Source of the DNA: Paraburkholderia lacunae | Lineage (GTDB): Bacteria > Pseudomonadota > Gammaproteobacteria > Burkholderiales > Burkholderiaceae | Assembly (NCBI RefSeq): GCF_003353175.1 | Contig: NZ_QHKS01000021.1 | Coordinates: 1 to 64,000, forward strand | Direction of reading: 5' to 3' | Length of the DNA stretch: 64,000 nt | Shown: piece by piece, positions 32,738-42,956 of the stretch | Layout of the letters: each line of letters begins with the position of its first letter | Position numbering within the stretch: position 1 is the first letter of the stretch | Position numbers and translations under genes: made by a program | Notes under the pieces: generated by a model | Told to the model about the DNA's origin: nothing | What the model saw: the letters and a program-made list of their open reading frames with translations, nothing else | The model's database searches: none

Positions 32738-33994
32738 TCATTCCTCCATCACGCGGCGCCAGTAGTCGTACATGCCGCGAATCAGTGTTTCGGTGACCAT
32801 GTGGTCGGTATCCGCAATCTCGCGCCCACCGAGTTCGGCGATGGTCCGATGGAATGGCTTCTGCTCAAAGCCCTCTTGCGAGAACTCGATGACTTCGCCG
32901 TCGTCCGCGGAAACGAAGCCCGCGGGCCCGAAGAGATTCGCCTGTCGCAGGCGCCGGCGCGTCATGTCCTCGCTGTCTTCCTCGAAGCCGAAATGCGTCC
33001 ACACGAAATCGAACGATCCGTGTCCGTTCGGCTGGATGTGCCGCGTCGACACGGAGTTGACCTGCTGCTGGATGATCACGCTCGGGAACAGGGTCATCAT
33101 GACGGCCGTCGGTGTGCCCCACCATCGCTCGTGCACGACGTCGAGGAAGCGGTCGTCGTTCAGCGTCATCTGATCCTTGAAGCTCGACACGCCGCTCGTG
33201 ACCTCGCCCTTGCCGCCCGCGCCGCGCGTCGAAATCATCGCGGCGTGGCGGAAGTGCTGGTCCATCTTCAGCTCCGACTTGTTGTCGGCGCGCCAGAGAC
33301 CGAACGTGACGAACCACGTGTGAAGCAGGCCCGGGTGGTACGGGTCCTTGATGTTTTCCTGCATCAGCTTCCAGTTGCCGGGAATGCGCTGGCGGTTATA
33401 GCCGAGGATCTTCAATTTGCGGCCGTCGAACACACGGTCGAAGTATTCGATGATCGTCGGCCCGAGGAACGCTTCGAGCGACGGAAGATCGTGGTCGAAC
33501 GACGCGAAGATCACGCCGTTGCGACGGGCCACGTTCAGCTTCGTCAGACCGTGCGCCTTCGGATCGAAATCCGCCGGCATGCCACCGTTGACCTTGCCGT
33601 CGGCCTTCACGCCGCGACGGAACGGAACGCCGACGAGGTTGCCCTTCAGGTCGTAATTCCATTGATGGTACGGGCAGGTAAAGTCCTTCCGGTTGCCGAA
33701 CTTCTCGCGGCAAAAACGCACGCCCCGATGGGCGCAGACGTTCTCGACCACGGCGATGTCGCCGTCCTGCGTGCGCGTCACGATCACCGAACGCTCGCCG
33801 ACGGCGGTGCGCCTGAAGTCGCCCGGATTCGGGATCTCGGCCTCGAGGCCGACATAGCACCAATGTCCCGAGTAGAAAAAGCGCTCGAGCTCGCGGCGAT
33901 ACGTATCGTCGTCGGTGTATGCCCAGAACGGCACGCGACTCGAGCCCTCGTCCTTCCAGCTCGGCCGCACGAAGGTAATGGGGGCCTCACTCAT
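32738..33994 (-). CDS. nagG: Salicylate 5-hydroxylase large (Rieske oxygenase) subunit
   Basis: Catalytic subunit that hydroxylates salicylate at C5 to gentisate. 418 residues. The Rieske domain has CAHRGVRFCRE and CPYHQWNYDLKGNL; the mononuclear iron site lies around ENIKDPYHPGLLHTWFVTFG. Many segments, such as LKILGYNRQRIPGNWKLMQE and VNSVSTRHIQPNGHGSFDFV, agree with NagG of the U2 type rather than with naphthalene dioxygenase. The ATG at 33994 has AGGAG ahead, so I do not use the longer frame to 34117. Partners: NagH, NagAb and NagAa, all in this operon. Confidence 0.9.
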   Translation of the reverse strand: MSEAPITFVRPSWKDEGSSRVPFWAYTDDDTYRRELERFFYSGHWCYVGLEAEIPNPGDFRRTAVGERSVIVTRTQDGDIAVVENVCAHRGVRFCREKFGNRKDFTCPYHQWNYDLKGNLVGVPFRRGVKADGKVNGGMPADFDPKAHGLTKLNVARRNGVIFASFDHDLPSLEAFLGPTIIEYFDRVFDGRKLKILGYNRQRIPGNWKLMQENIKDPYHPGLLHTWFVTFGLWRADNKSELKMDQHFRHAAMISTRGAGGKGEVTSGVSSFKDQMTLNDDRFLDVVHERWWGTPTAVMMTLFPSVIIQQQVNSVSTRHIQPNGHGSFDFVWTHFGFEEDSEDMTRRRLRQANLFGPAGFVSADDGEVIEFSQEGFEQKPFHRTIAELGGREIADTDHMVTETLIRGMYDYWRRVMEE

Positions 33995-34034
33995 GGTTTG
34001 TCTCCTGATGGGAAAAGTGCCGCAATGGCGGATC

Positions 34035-35021
34035 TCACACGCCGCTTGCGTAGAATGCGTCGGCATACACGTGCTCGGCCTCGATGCCCTTCTGACGGAG
34101 CAGGATCGACGCGGCATCGACCATCACCGGCGCACCGGCGACATAGGCGCGCCAGCCTTTAAGGCTGTCCCAGTCGCGCTGCACCGCTTCCGTCACGACG
34201 CCGGTTCGATACGGCCCGGGCTCGTTCGACGACGTCACCACCACGTGGGCCGTGAGGTTCGGCAGCCGTTCCTTCAACTCGTCGAGCCACGCCACGCCGT
34301 AGATGTCCTGCGGCGAGCGAACGCCGAAGTACACATGCACCGGATTGGCCATCCCCTGATCGGCCATTCCGCGAAGGATCGACAGGATCGGCGCGAGGCC
34401 GGTACCGCCGGCGATGCAGATGACCGGGTCGGACGTCTTCCGTCGCAGGTAGGCGGTGCCGAGCGGCCCGCTCAGGCGCACGGCATCGCCCGGCTTCAAT
34501 TGCGTCGCGACGTAGGACGTGACGCGCCCGCCGGGCACGACGCGGATGTGGAACTCCACTTCGTCGCCGTTGGCGGTAACAGCCATTGAGTACGGCCGAA
34601 TGTGCTGCGGCGTGAACTGGAGCGACGCATACTGCCCCGGCGAAAATTCGAGCGGCTTCGACAGCGCGAGACGCACGCGCTTGATGTCGTGCGTCAGATC
34701 CTCGATGCCTGCCACCGTCGTCTTGATGATCTTCGACGGGTGGACGACGATCTCGTCGACTTCCGGAATTTCGATCACGCAGTCTTCGACCAGGGTCGCC
34801 TGGCACGCGAGCACCGATTGACCGTTGGTTGCCGGAAGATTCGTGTCGGCGGCCCCTGTCACGAGCACGTTGCCCGACACGATCCGGCACCGGCACGTGC
34901 CGCACCGCCCGGCCATGCAGCTGTACGAAACAGGGATCTGATGGTTGCGCAGCGCTTCAAGCAGGTTGTCGCCCGTTCGCACGTCGAGCGTTCGTTGCAG
35001 CGGCAGAATCGAAACTTCCAT
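34035..35021 (-). CDS. nagAa: Ferredoxin reductase of salicylate 5-hydroxylase
   Basis: 328-residue NAD(P)H-dependent reductase. The N-terminal plant-type [2Fe-2S] domain has CMAGRCGTCRCRI and a fourth Cys in SVLACQATL. The flavin domain has IRPYSMAV; the nucleotide domain has CIAGGTGLAPILSIL. First gene of the operon, facing nagR across 132 bases. In U2-type strains the same reductase also serves naphthalene dioxygenase, but no nagAc/nagAd genes exist in this window, so here it appears to be dedicated to salicylate. Confidence 0.9.
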   Translation of the reverse strand: MEVSILPLQRTLDVRTGDNLLEALRNHQIPVSYSCMAGRCGTCRCRIVSGNVLVTGAADTNLPATNGQSVLACQATLVEDCVIEIPEVDEIVVHPSKIIKTTVAGIEDLTHDIKRVRLALSKPLEFSPGQYASLQFTPQHIRPYSMAVTANGDEVEFHIRVVPGGRVTSYVATQLKPGDAVRLSGPLGTAYLRRKTSDPVICIAGGTGLAPILSILRGMADQGMANPVHVYFGVRSPQDIYGVAWLDELKERLPNLTAHVVVTSSNEPGPYRTGVVTEAVQRDWDSLKGWRAYVAGAPVMVDAASILLRQKGIEAEHVYADAFYASGV

Positions 35022-35109
35022 GGGGCCAGCGTCTCCAGGCTGTTCAACTTATGTCCGCATGATGCCGTCGCCACGATCATTGATAAATAGAAATTCCTTG
35101 ATATACGAC

Positions 35110-35124
35110 ATCACCATCCGTAAT
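35110..35124 (-). promoter_or_regulatory. Candidate NagR/NahR-type binding site
   Basis: Read on the minus strand the 15 bases are ATTACGGATGGTGAT. They match 9 of the 12 fixed positions of the NahR/NagR consensus ATTCANGCTNNTGAT. The site lies about 90-100 bases upstream of the nagAa start, within the 132-bp nagAa/nagR gap, as expected for NagR control of the operon. Confidence 0.35.
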
Positions 35125-35153
35125 AATGCATCGAACATCGAAGGGGACAGGGC

Positions 35154-36056
35154 GTGGAACTTCAGGACATCGATCTCAACCTGCTCGTCGTGTTCAACGA
35201 GCTGCTGCGGCAACGGCGCGTGTCGGCCGTTGCGACCACACTCGGGATTTCCCAGCCTGCGATCAGCAACGCGCTGAGCCGGCTTAGAAAGGTGCTCGGC
35301 GACGAGCTTTTTCTCCGGACCTCGAAGGGCATGGTGCCGACGCCCTTTGCCGAGACGCTCGCGGAGCCGATCGCCTATGCGCTCGGCACGATCCACAATA
35401 CGCTGAACGTCACGTCGAATTTCGACCCTGCGTCGAGCACGCGCGCGTTCACCGTCGCAATGACCGACATCGGCGAGATCTACTTTCTGCCGGGCCTCAT
35501 GAAGCGTCTGGCAAAGGTTGCCCCGGGTGTATCGATCAGCACCGTGCGCAATCAATCGGACACGCTGCGCGACGAGATGGAGCGCGGCAACGTAGATCTC
35601 GCAATCGGGTTTCTGCCCGGCCTCAAGACGGGCTTTTTCCAGCGCCGCCTGTTCCGGCAGAAGTATGTGTGCCTGTTTCGCAAGGGGCATCCGCTCGCCA
35701 GGACCGGCATGACGATGAAAGCGTTCCTCGCGTCCGAGCATGTGTCGATCATCGCGGAAGGCACGGGGCATGGCATGGTCGATTCCGCGATCCAGCGGGC
35801 CGGTGTTCAGCGAACCGTTCACCTGCGCGTGCCGCACTTCGTCGCGGTCGGTCACATTCTTCAGACGACCGACCTGATAGCAGTCGTGCCTGAGGCCTAC
35901 GCGGTCCGGACGCTCGCGCCATTCGATCTCGTCAGCGCGCCCTGCCCGATCAAGATCCCCGATATCACGATCAACGTGCTGTGGCACGCACGCAATCACC
36001 GCGAGCCGGACAATCAATGGCTTCGTCAGGTCGTGTTCGACGAGTTCGCGATCTAG
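35154..36056 (+). CDS. nagR: LysR-family activator NagR (salicylate-responsive)
   Basis: 300-residue LysR protein of the NahR/NagR type, expected to activate the divergent nag operon with salicylate as inducer. The N-terminus DLNLLVVFNELLRQRRVSAV and QPAISNALSRLRKVLGDELF form the winged helix; the effector domain contains GFLPGLKTGFFQRRLFRQ and CLFRKGHPLARTG, sequences also found in the relic at 53753. Length and start (GAAGGGGACAGG upstream) are normal for the family. Confidence 0.9.
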   Translation: MELQDIDLNLLVVFNELLRQRRVSAVATTLGISQPAISNALSRLRKVLGDELFLRTSKGMVPTPFAETLAEPIAYALGTIHNTLNVTSNFDPASSTRAFTVAMTDIGEIYFLPGLMKRLAKVAPGVSISTVRNQSDTLRDEMERGNVDLAIGFLPGLKTGFFQRRLFRQKYVCLFRKGHPLARTGMTMKAFLASEHVSIIAEGTGHGMVDSAIQRAGVQRTVHLRVPHFVAVGHILQTTDLIAVVPEAYAVRTLAPFDLVSAPCPIKIPDITINVLWHARNHREPDNQWLRQVVFDEFAI

Positions 36057-36173
36057 GCGATGCCTCCTGACTCGATGTGAGCCGCGAGAGACGTTCCAGG
36101 CAGCGCGCGGGCACGCTCCCGTCCAATTCCGCCTCTCACTTCGTGCAAACCCTTATTCCCGCCGCACCCCATC

Positions 36174-36212
36174 GGGTGATTAAATAAATCCACTTGATTT
36201 AATTAATCACCC
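36174..36212. promoter_or_regulatory. Long palindromic operator before the ROK regulator
   Basis: Two 17-base arms (36174-36190 GGGTGATTAAATAAATC, and 36196-36212) match as inverted repeat in 16 of 17 positions, with a 5-base spacer. There is no T-tract after it, and it lies 29 bases before the GTG of the ROK gene, so I read it as an operator, probably for the ROK protein itself. A second short repeat (CCCGGG twice, 36211-36226) follows. Confidence 0.6.
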
Positions 36213-36240
36213 GGGATGACACCCGGGCTGGAGGCGATTC

Positions 36241-37491
36241 GTGAGGCATCCCCATGTCGGCCGCGGCAGCAATTCGGTCAACGTACGTCGTTACAACGAG
36301 CGCCTGCTGCTGCAGGCGCTGCGGCGCACGCAGCCGGCATCGAAGGCCGATCTGGCTCGCCAGGCGAACCTGACCGGCACGGCGGTAGGCACCATCGTCG
36401 CCACACTGGACAACGCCGGGCTGATCGAATTTACCGGCCGCCGCATCGAAGGCAAGCGCGGCCAGCCCGCTTCCCTGATCCGCCTCGCCCCAGGCGGCGC
36501 CTTCGGCATCGGCGTGCGGCTCGACCGGACCAGCATCGAAACCGTGCTGGTGAATTTTGCCGGCGAGGTGCTGGCCCGCAGCGGTCACGATAGGGTCCTG
36601 CCCCACCCTCGCGAGGTGCTGGAGATGGTGACGGGCGACATCCACGCGATGCTGCAACGCCTCTCTTCACATGAGCGCGCACGGCTGGCCGGCGTCGGCG
36701 TCGCGCAGCCGTTCAATCTCGGGAGCTGGCTGCGCGAACTCGGGCTGCCGATGCAGACCTTCTGCGCGTGGGACGAATTCGACTTCGCCAGCGAACTTGG
36801 GAGTGCCTTGGCCCTGCCCGTATTCAGCGAAAACGACGGCAATGCGGCAGCCATTGCCGAGCTGTTCTACGGCTGCGGGCGCCAATCGGACGATTTCATC
36901 TATCTGTTTCTCGGGCCTGCGATCGGCGGCGGTATCGCCGTCGACGGTGACTGCCTGCGCGGCGTGAGCGGTAATGCAGGCGACATCGGCGTCATGCCGG
37001 TTCCGCCCAGCCGTTTGCCATCGGCCCCTCAGCCGGCCGGACAGGCGGACATCCTGCTTGCGCGCGCGTCCCTCAACGCGCTCGCGCGGCATCTGCGCTA
37101 TTGCGGCGAGTCGGTCGAGACACGCGCTGATCTCGAAGCCTGCATCGCCCGCCGTCCGCCGGCCTTCGACGAATGGCTGGACGATTGCGTCGAGGCGCTC
37201 GCCCCCGCCCTGCGCGCGATGCTGTGTGTGCTCGACGTCCCGATGGTCGTCCTCGACGCCGACGTGGACGCCGGGCTGATCGACGCGCTGATGAAACGCC
37301 TGAGCACTGCGCTCGCGCTGAGCGCACCGGAAGCCCGCGGCACGCCGGAACTGATGCGCGGCACGTTCGGGTCTGATGCCGGCGCGATCGGCGCCGCGAC
37401 GTTGCCGATGTTTTTCAATTTCTCGCCGCGCGCCGGAATTCTCAAGGGTGCCGGTGCCGAATTGCAGGAGGTGAATCATGCCCCGTTCTGA
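36241..37491 (+). CDS. ROK-family transcriptional regulator of the sugar operon
   Basis: 416-residue repressor-type ROK protein. The N-terminal winged helix (about 10-70) has RYNERLLLQALRRTQPASKA and VGTIVATLDNAGLI. The ROK domain follows with SENDGNAAAIAELFYG and LFLGPAIGGGIAVDG. The place where sugar kinases have AGEIGH reads AGDIGV, and the CxCGxxGC zinc motif is missing, so it should bind sugar without phosphorylating it. GGAGG at 36230-36234 fixes the GTG start at 36241. It overlaps the start of the ABC ATPase gene (37478), so regulator and transporter are cotranscribed. Confidence 0.85.
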   Translation: MRHPHVGRGSNSVNVRRYNERLLLQALRRTQPASKADLARQANLTGTAVGTIVATLDNAGLIEFTGRRIEGKRGQPASLIRLAPGGAFGIGVRLDRTSIETVLVNFAGEVLARSGHDRVLPHPREVLEMVTGDIHAMLQRLSSHERARLAGVGVAQPFNLGSWLRELGLPMQTFCAWDEFDFASELGSALALPVFSENDGNAAAIAELFYGCGRQSDDFIYLFLGPAIGGGIAVDGDCLRGVSGNAGDIGVMPVPPSRLPSAPQPAGQADILLARASLNALARHLRYCGESVETRADLEACIARRPPAFDEWLDDCVEALAPALRAMLCVLDVPMVVLDADVDAGLIDALMKRLSTALALSAPEARGTPELMRGTFGSDAGAIGAATLPMFFNFSPRAGILKGAGAELQEVNHAPF

Positions 37492-39031
37492 ATCCACTGC
37501 CGCCTTGCTGGAGATGCGCGGCATCAGCAAGACCTTTCCGGGTGTCCGCGCACTCGACAACGTGCGTCTATCGGTTCAGGCCGGCGAAGTGCACGCGCTG
37601 ATGGGCGAAAACGGCGCCGGCAAGTCCACGCTGATGAAGATCCTGTCGGGCGCCTACCAGGCCGATCCCGGCGGAGAAATCCTCGTCGAAGGCAAGGCCG
37701 CGATCATCGACGGACCGCTTGCAGCGAGAGAACTGGGGATAGCGGTGATCTACCAGGAGTTGAGCCTTGCGCCCAACCTGACAGTCGCCGAAAACATCCA
37801 TGCCGGGCGCGAACTGCGCAAGGGCGGCCGCCGCTGGGGTCTCGTCGATCGCGCGGCGATGGAGCGCGACTGCGAAGAGGTGCTCACCCGTCTGGGCGCG
37901 AGCTTCCGGCCGCAAACGCGGGTGGGCGAGCTGTCGATCGCCGAGCAGCAACTCGTGGAAATTGCACGGGCCGTCCACACGCGTGCGCGGATTCTCGTGA
38001 TGGACGAGCCCACCACGCCGCTGTCGTCGCGTGAGACGGAACGCCTCTTCCACCTGATTCGCCAGTTGCGCGCAGAAGGCCTTGCGATCATCTATATCAG
38101 CCATCGCATGGCCGAGATCTACGAACTCTCCGATCGCGTATCGGTGCTGCGCGACGGTTCGTACGTCGGCACACTCGGGCGCGAGGAGCTCAGCGCAGAG
38201 AGCCTCGTGAAGATGATGGTCGGCCGCGACATCTCCGGCTTCTACAGGAAGCAGCATGCGCCCTACGATCCAGGCAAGTCCGTGCTGTCGGTGCGCGATA
38301 TCGCCGATGATCGCCGCGTGCGCGGTTGCAGTCTCGAGCTCCACGCCGGGGAGGTCCTCGGCATTGCGGGCCTCGTAGGCGCCGGCCGCACCGAGATGGC
38401 GAGGTTGATCTTCGGTGCCGAACCGCGCGTGCGCGGCGAAGTGGTCATCGACGGGCAGACGCTTGCCCTGCGCACGCCGCGCGATGCGATCGACGCAGGA
38501 CTTGTTTACCTGACGGAAGATCGCAAGCGGCAAGGCCTCTTTCTCGACATGAGCGTGCGGGACAACATCAATGTGGCCGTCTGCGGACGCGATGCGCGGC
38601 TGGGTGTCCTTAACCTCACGCGGGGCGCGGAGCGGGCGCGGGACGCCATTCGCTCATTGTCGATCAGGGTCGCGCATCCGAAAGTCAACGTCGGTGCTCT
38701 TTCGGGCGGCAACCAGCAGAAGGTGCTGCTGTCGCGGCTGCTGGAGACCCGTCCGCGCGTGCTTATCCTCGACGAACCGACCCGCGGCGTCGATATCGGT
38801 GCGAAATCGGAGATCTACCGGATCATCAACGAACTGGCGAAGTCCGGCGTCGGCATCATTGTCATATCGAGCGAATTGCCGGAGATCATCGGTGTAGCCG
38901 ACCGTGTGCTGGTGATGCGCGAAGGCGAGATTGCAGGCGAGCTTGGCGGACATACCGACAGGCCGATCAGTCAGGAAGCCATCATCGAACTGGCCACGGG
39001 CTCGCGGCCCGCACTGGAAGAGGCGGCGTAG
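37478..39031 (+). CDS. Sugar ABC transporter ATP-binding protein, RbsA/XylG type
   Basis: 517-residue ATPase with two ABC domains in tandem, the pattern of CUT2-type sugar importers. First domain: GENGAGKST (Walker A), SIAEQQLVEIARA (signature region), ILVMDEPTTPLSSRE. Second domain: GLVGAGRTEM (degenerate Walker A, normal for this group), LSGGNQQKVLLSRLLE, LILDEPTRGVDIGAKSE. It overlaps the ROK gene by 14 bases. Together with the permease and binding protein downstream it makes a ribose/xylose-like importer of unassigned sugar. Confidence 0.9.
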   Translation: MPRSESTAALLEMRGISKTFPGVRALDNVRLSVQAGEVHALMGENGAGKSTLMKILSGAYQADPGGEILVEGKAAIIDGPLAARELGIAVIYQELSLAPNLTVAENIHAGRELRKGGRRWGLVDRAAMERDCEEVLTRLGASFRPQTRVGELSIAEQQLVEIARAVHTRARILVMDEPTTPLSSRETERLFHLIRQLRAEGLAIIYISHRMAEIYELSDRVSVLRDGSYVGTLGREELSAESLVKMMVGRDISGFYRKQHAPYDPGKSVLSVRDIADDRRVRGCSLELHAGEVLGIAGLVGAGRTEMARLIFGAEPRVRGEVVIDGQTLALRTPRDAIDAGLVYLTEDRKRQGLFLDMSVRDNINVAVCGRDARLGVLNLTRGAERARDAIRSLSIRVAHPKVNVGALSGGNQQKVLLSRLLETRPRVLILDEPTRGVDIGAKSEIYRIINELAKSGVGIIVISSELPEIIGVADRVLVMREGEIAGELGGHTDRPISQEAIIELATGSRPALEEAA

Positions 39032-39091
39032 TGAGTCAGCCGGAAGCACGGCACGCCGAACAACAGCTTGACATGTATTAAGGAGAACGAT

Positions 39092-40126
39092 ATGCCCAAT
39101 TCAACCACCCAGCAAGGCGTCACCACGCCGGTCGATCCGGCGCATCGGCCGGTGCCGCAACCTCCGCTTGGCGGTCGCCGGGAGCGGGTGCAGACGCTGA
39201 TGCGCACCGCGGGCATGCTGCCCGTTCTGCTGCTGCTCTGCATTGGCTTCGGCTTGATGACAGACAATTTTTTCAGCCTGCAGAACCTTTCGATCGTCAC
39301 GCAGCAGGCGTCGATCAATGTCGTGCTCGCCGCTGGCATGACCTTCGTCATTCTGACCGGCGGCATCGACTTGTCAGTGGGGTCGGTGCTGGCCGCTGCG
39401 GCGGTAGCGGCGATGCTCGCGTCGAACATCCCCCACTGGGGCTGGCTCGGCGTCCCGGTCGCGCTGCTCGTCGGGCTCGGGTTCGGCGCCGTCAACGGCG
39501 GACTGATTGCTCTTTTTCGGCTGCCGCCGTTCATCGTCACGCTCGGCGCGCTGACTGCGGTGCGTGGCGTCGCCCGGCTTCTCGGCAGCGACACGACCGT
39601 CTTCAATCCGCAACTGTCGTTCGCTTTCATCGGCAATGGCACGATTTTCGGCGTCCCGTGGCTGGTGGTCATCGCGATCGCCGTGGTCGCCATGTCCTGG
39701 TTCATCCTGCGCCGCACCGTCCTCGGGCTGCGCATCTATTCGGTCGGCGGCAATCCTGAGGCCGCGCGCCTGGCGGGCATCAAGGTCTGGGGCATCGAGA
39801 TGTTCGTCTACTCGATGTCCGGTTTGCTGGCCGGACTGGGCGCGGTGATGTCGGCTGCCCGCCTGTATGCCGCCAACGGCCTGCAGATGGGGCAGTCCTA
39901 CGAGCTGGATGCGATCGCGGCAGTGATTCTCGGCGGCACCAGCTTTGTCGGCGGCGTCGGATCGATCGTCGGCACCTTGATCGGCGCGCTGATCATTGCG
40001 GTACTGACCAACGGGCTCGTCCTGCTCGGCGTATCGGATATCTGGCAATACATCATCAAGGGGCTGGTGATCATCGGCGCCGTGGCGCTCGACCGCTATC
40101 GCCAGCGAGGTTCCGCCCGCACCTGA
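39092..40126 (+). CDS. Sugar ABC transporter permease, RbsC type
   Basis: 344-residue inner-membrane permease with about eight to ten membrane segments. Segments QQASINVVLAAGMTFVILTG, GGIDLSVGSVLA and YELDAIAAVILGGTSFVGGV are hallmarks of the RbsC/XylH family. AAGGAGA precedes the ATG at 39092; the frame from 39068 has no such site. A Pro-rich 35-residue N-terminal cytoplasmic tail precedes the first helix. Confidence 0.9.
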   Translation: MPNSTTQQGVTTPVDPAHRPVPQPPLGGRRERVQTLMRTAGMLPVLLLLCIGFGLMTDNFFSLQNLSIVTQQASINVVLAAGMTFVILTGGIDLSVGSVLAAAAVAAMLASNIPHWGWLGVPVALLVGLGFGAVNGGLIALFRLPPFIVTLGALTAVRGVARLLGSDTTVFNPQLSFAFIGNGTIFGVPWLVVIAIAVVAMSWFILRRTVLGLRIYSVGGNPEAARLAGIKVWGIEMFVYSMSGLLAGLGAVMSAARLYAANGLQMGQSYELDAIAAVILGGTSFVGGVGSIVGTLIGALIIAVLTNGLVLLGVSDIWQYIIKGLVIIGAVALDRYRQRGSART

Positions 40127-40243
40127 CGAGATGCCTGCCGTCTCCCCTTGGAAACACGCATTCCCCTCGCCTTGACGGCGTATGGGCGCAGGCTGGTCCC
40201 CCTGCGCCCGATCACACCACGGACCAACCTGGAGACAACGAAA

Positions 40244-41188
40244 ATGTTCAAGCAGAAAGCCGTTCTGGCCAGCATCGCCCTTGGGCTCGGTTTCGCCATG
40301 ACCGCCGCCCAGGCGGCCGACAAGCCGCTCAAGTCGATCGGGATTACCGTCGGCTCGCTCGGCAATCCGTATTTCGTCACGATCGTCAAGGGCGCAGAGG
40401 CGAAGGCGAAGCAGATCAACCCCAATGCCAAAGTCACAGCGGTGTCTGCCGACTATGACCTGAACAAGCAGTTCACGCAGATCGACAACTTCATCTCTGC
40501 CCACGTCGACATGATCCTGCTGAACGCAGCGGACCCGAAAGCGATCGAGCCCGCGGTGAAGAAGGCGGAGGCGGCCGGCATCGTCGTGGTCGCAGTCGAC
40601 GTGGCCGCCGCTGGCGCGAACGCCACGGTGCAGACCAACAATGTCCAGGCCGGCGAGCTTTCATGCGGCTATATCGCCAAGAAGCTCAACGGGCACGGCA
40701 ACGTCATCATCGAGAACGGGCCGCCCGTGTCGGCCGTCGTCGATCGCGTGAAGGGTTGCAAATCCGTGCTCGCCAAGGAGCCCGGCATCAAGATTCTGTC
40801 GGACGACCAGGACGCGAAGGGCTCGCGTGAAGGCGGCATGAATGTCATGCAGGGCTACCTGACGCGCTTCCCGAAAGTCGACGCAGTCTTCACGATCAAC
40901 GACCCGCAGGCGGTGGGCAGCGATCTTGCAGCCAAACAGCTGCAACGCAAGAACATCGTGATCACGTCGGTCGACGGCGCGCCGGACATCGAGACGGCCC
41001 TCAAGAGCGATACCCTGGTGCAGGCTTCCGCCAGTCAGGATCCGTGGGCGATGGCACAAACGGCAGTGGACATCGGCTACGGGCTCATGAATGGCAAACA
41101 GCTTGCCAATCCGATGACGCTGTTGCCGTCGACGCTCGTCACGCGTGACAGCGTGGCCAGCTACAAGGGCTGGTCCGCACCCCGCTAA
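40244..41188 (+). CDS. Sugar ABC transporter periplasmic binding protein, RbsB type
   Basis: 314-residue exported protein of the type 1 binding fold. Signal peptide: basic MFKQK, hydrophobic core to about residue 20, cleavage at AAQAADKP. The mature part has IGITVGSLGNPYFVTIVKGA, DNFISAHVDMILLNAADP and INDPQAVGSDLAAKQL, typical of RbsB-like sugar receptors. GGAGA lies ahead of the ATG at 40244. It follows the permease by about 117 bases and precedes pgi by 30, so the operon links uptake to hexose-phosphate metabolism. Confidence 0.9.
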   Translation: MFKQKAVLASIALGLGFAMTAAQAADKPLKSIGITVGSLGNPYFVTIVKGAEAKAKQINPNAKVTAVSADYDLNKQFTQIDNFISAHVDMILLNAADPKAIEPAVKKAEAAGIVVVAVDVAAAGANATVQTNNVQAGELSCGYIAKKLNGHGNVIIENGPPVSAVVDRVKGCKSVLAKEPGIKILSDDQDAKGSREGGMNVMQGYLTRFPKVDAVFTINDPQAVGSDLAAKQLQRKNIVITSVDGAPDIETALKSDTLVQASASQDPWAMAQTAVDIGYGLMNGKQLANPMTLLPSTLVTRDSVASYKGWSAPR

Positions 41189-41218
41189 AACACCCTCGCC
41201 ACCACTCGCTCAGCCAAC

Positions 41219-42829
<1,611 letters not shown>

Positions 42830-42956
42830 TCGACAAACTGATGAAGCTGAGCGCGCAAACCGGCCTCGACAAGCGCTTTACACGTCAGGTCGAGCGTTAG
42901 CGTTTCTTCGCGCTCGTCGCGAAAAGCCTCTGTATGGACGTCCACGATTGAATGCC

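Noticed and set aside
32801..34162. 453-codon plus-strand frame opposite nagG
   Set aside because: Mirror of nagG codon bias; no family signature.
36174..36212. Palindrome as the nagR terminator
   Set aside because: It lies 118 bases after nagR, has AT-rich arms and no T-tract, and sits right before the ROK start.
36241..37491. ROK protein as a glucokinase
   Set aside because: It has an N-terminal HTH domain, AGDIGV instead of AGEIGH, and lacks the zinc Cys motif.
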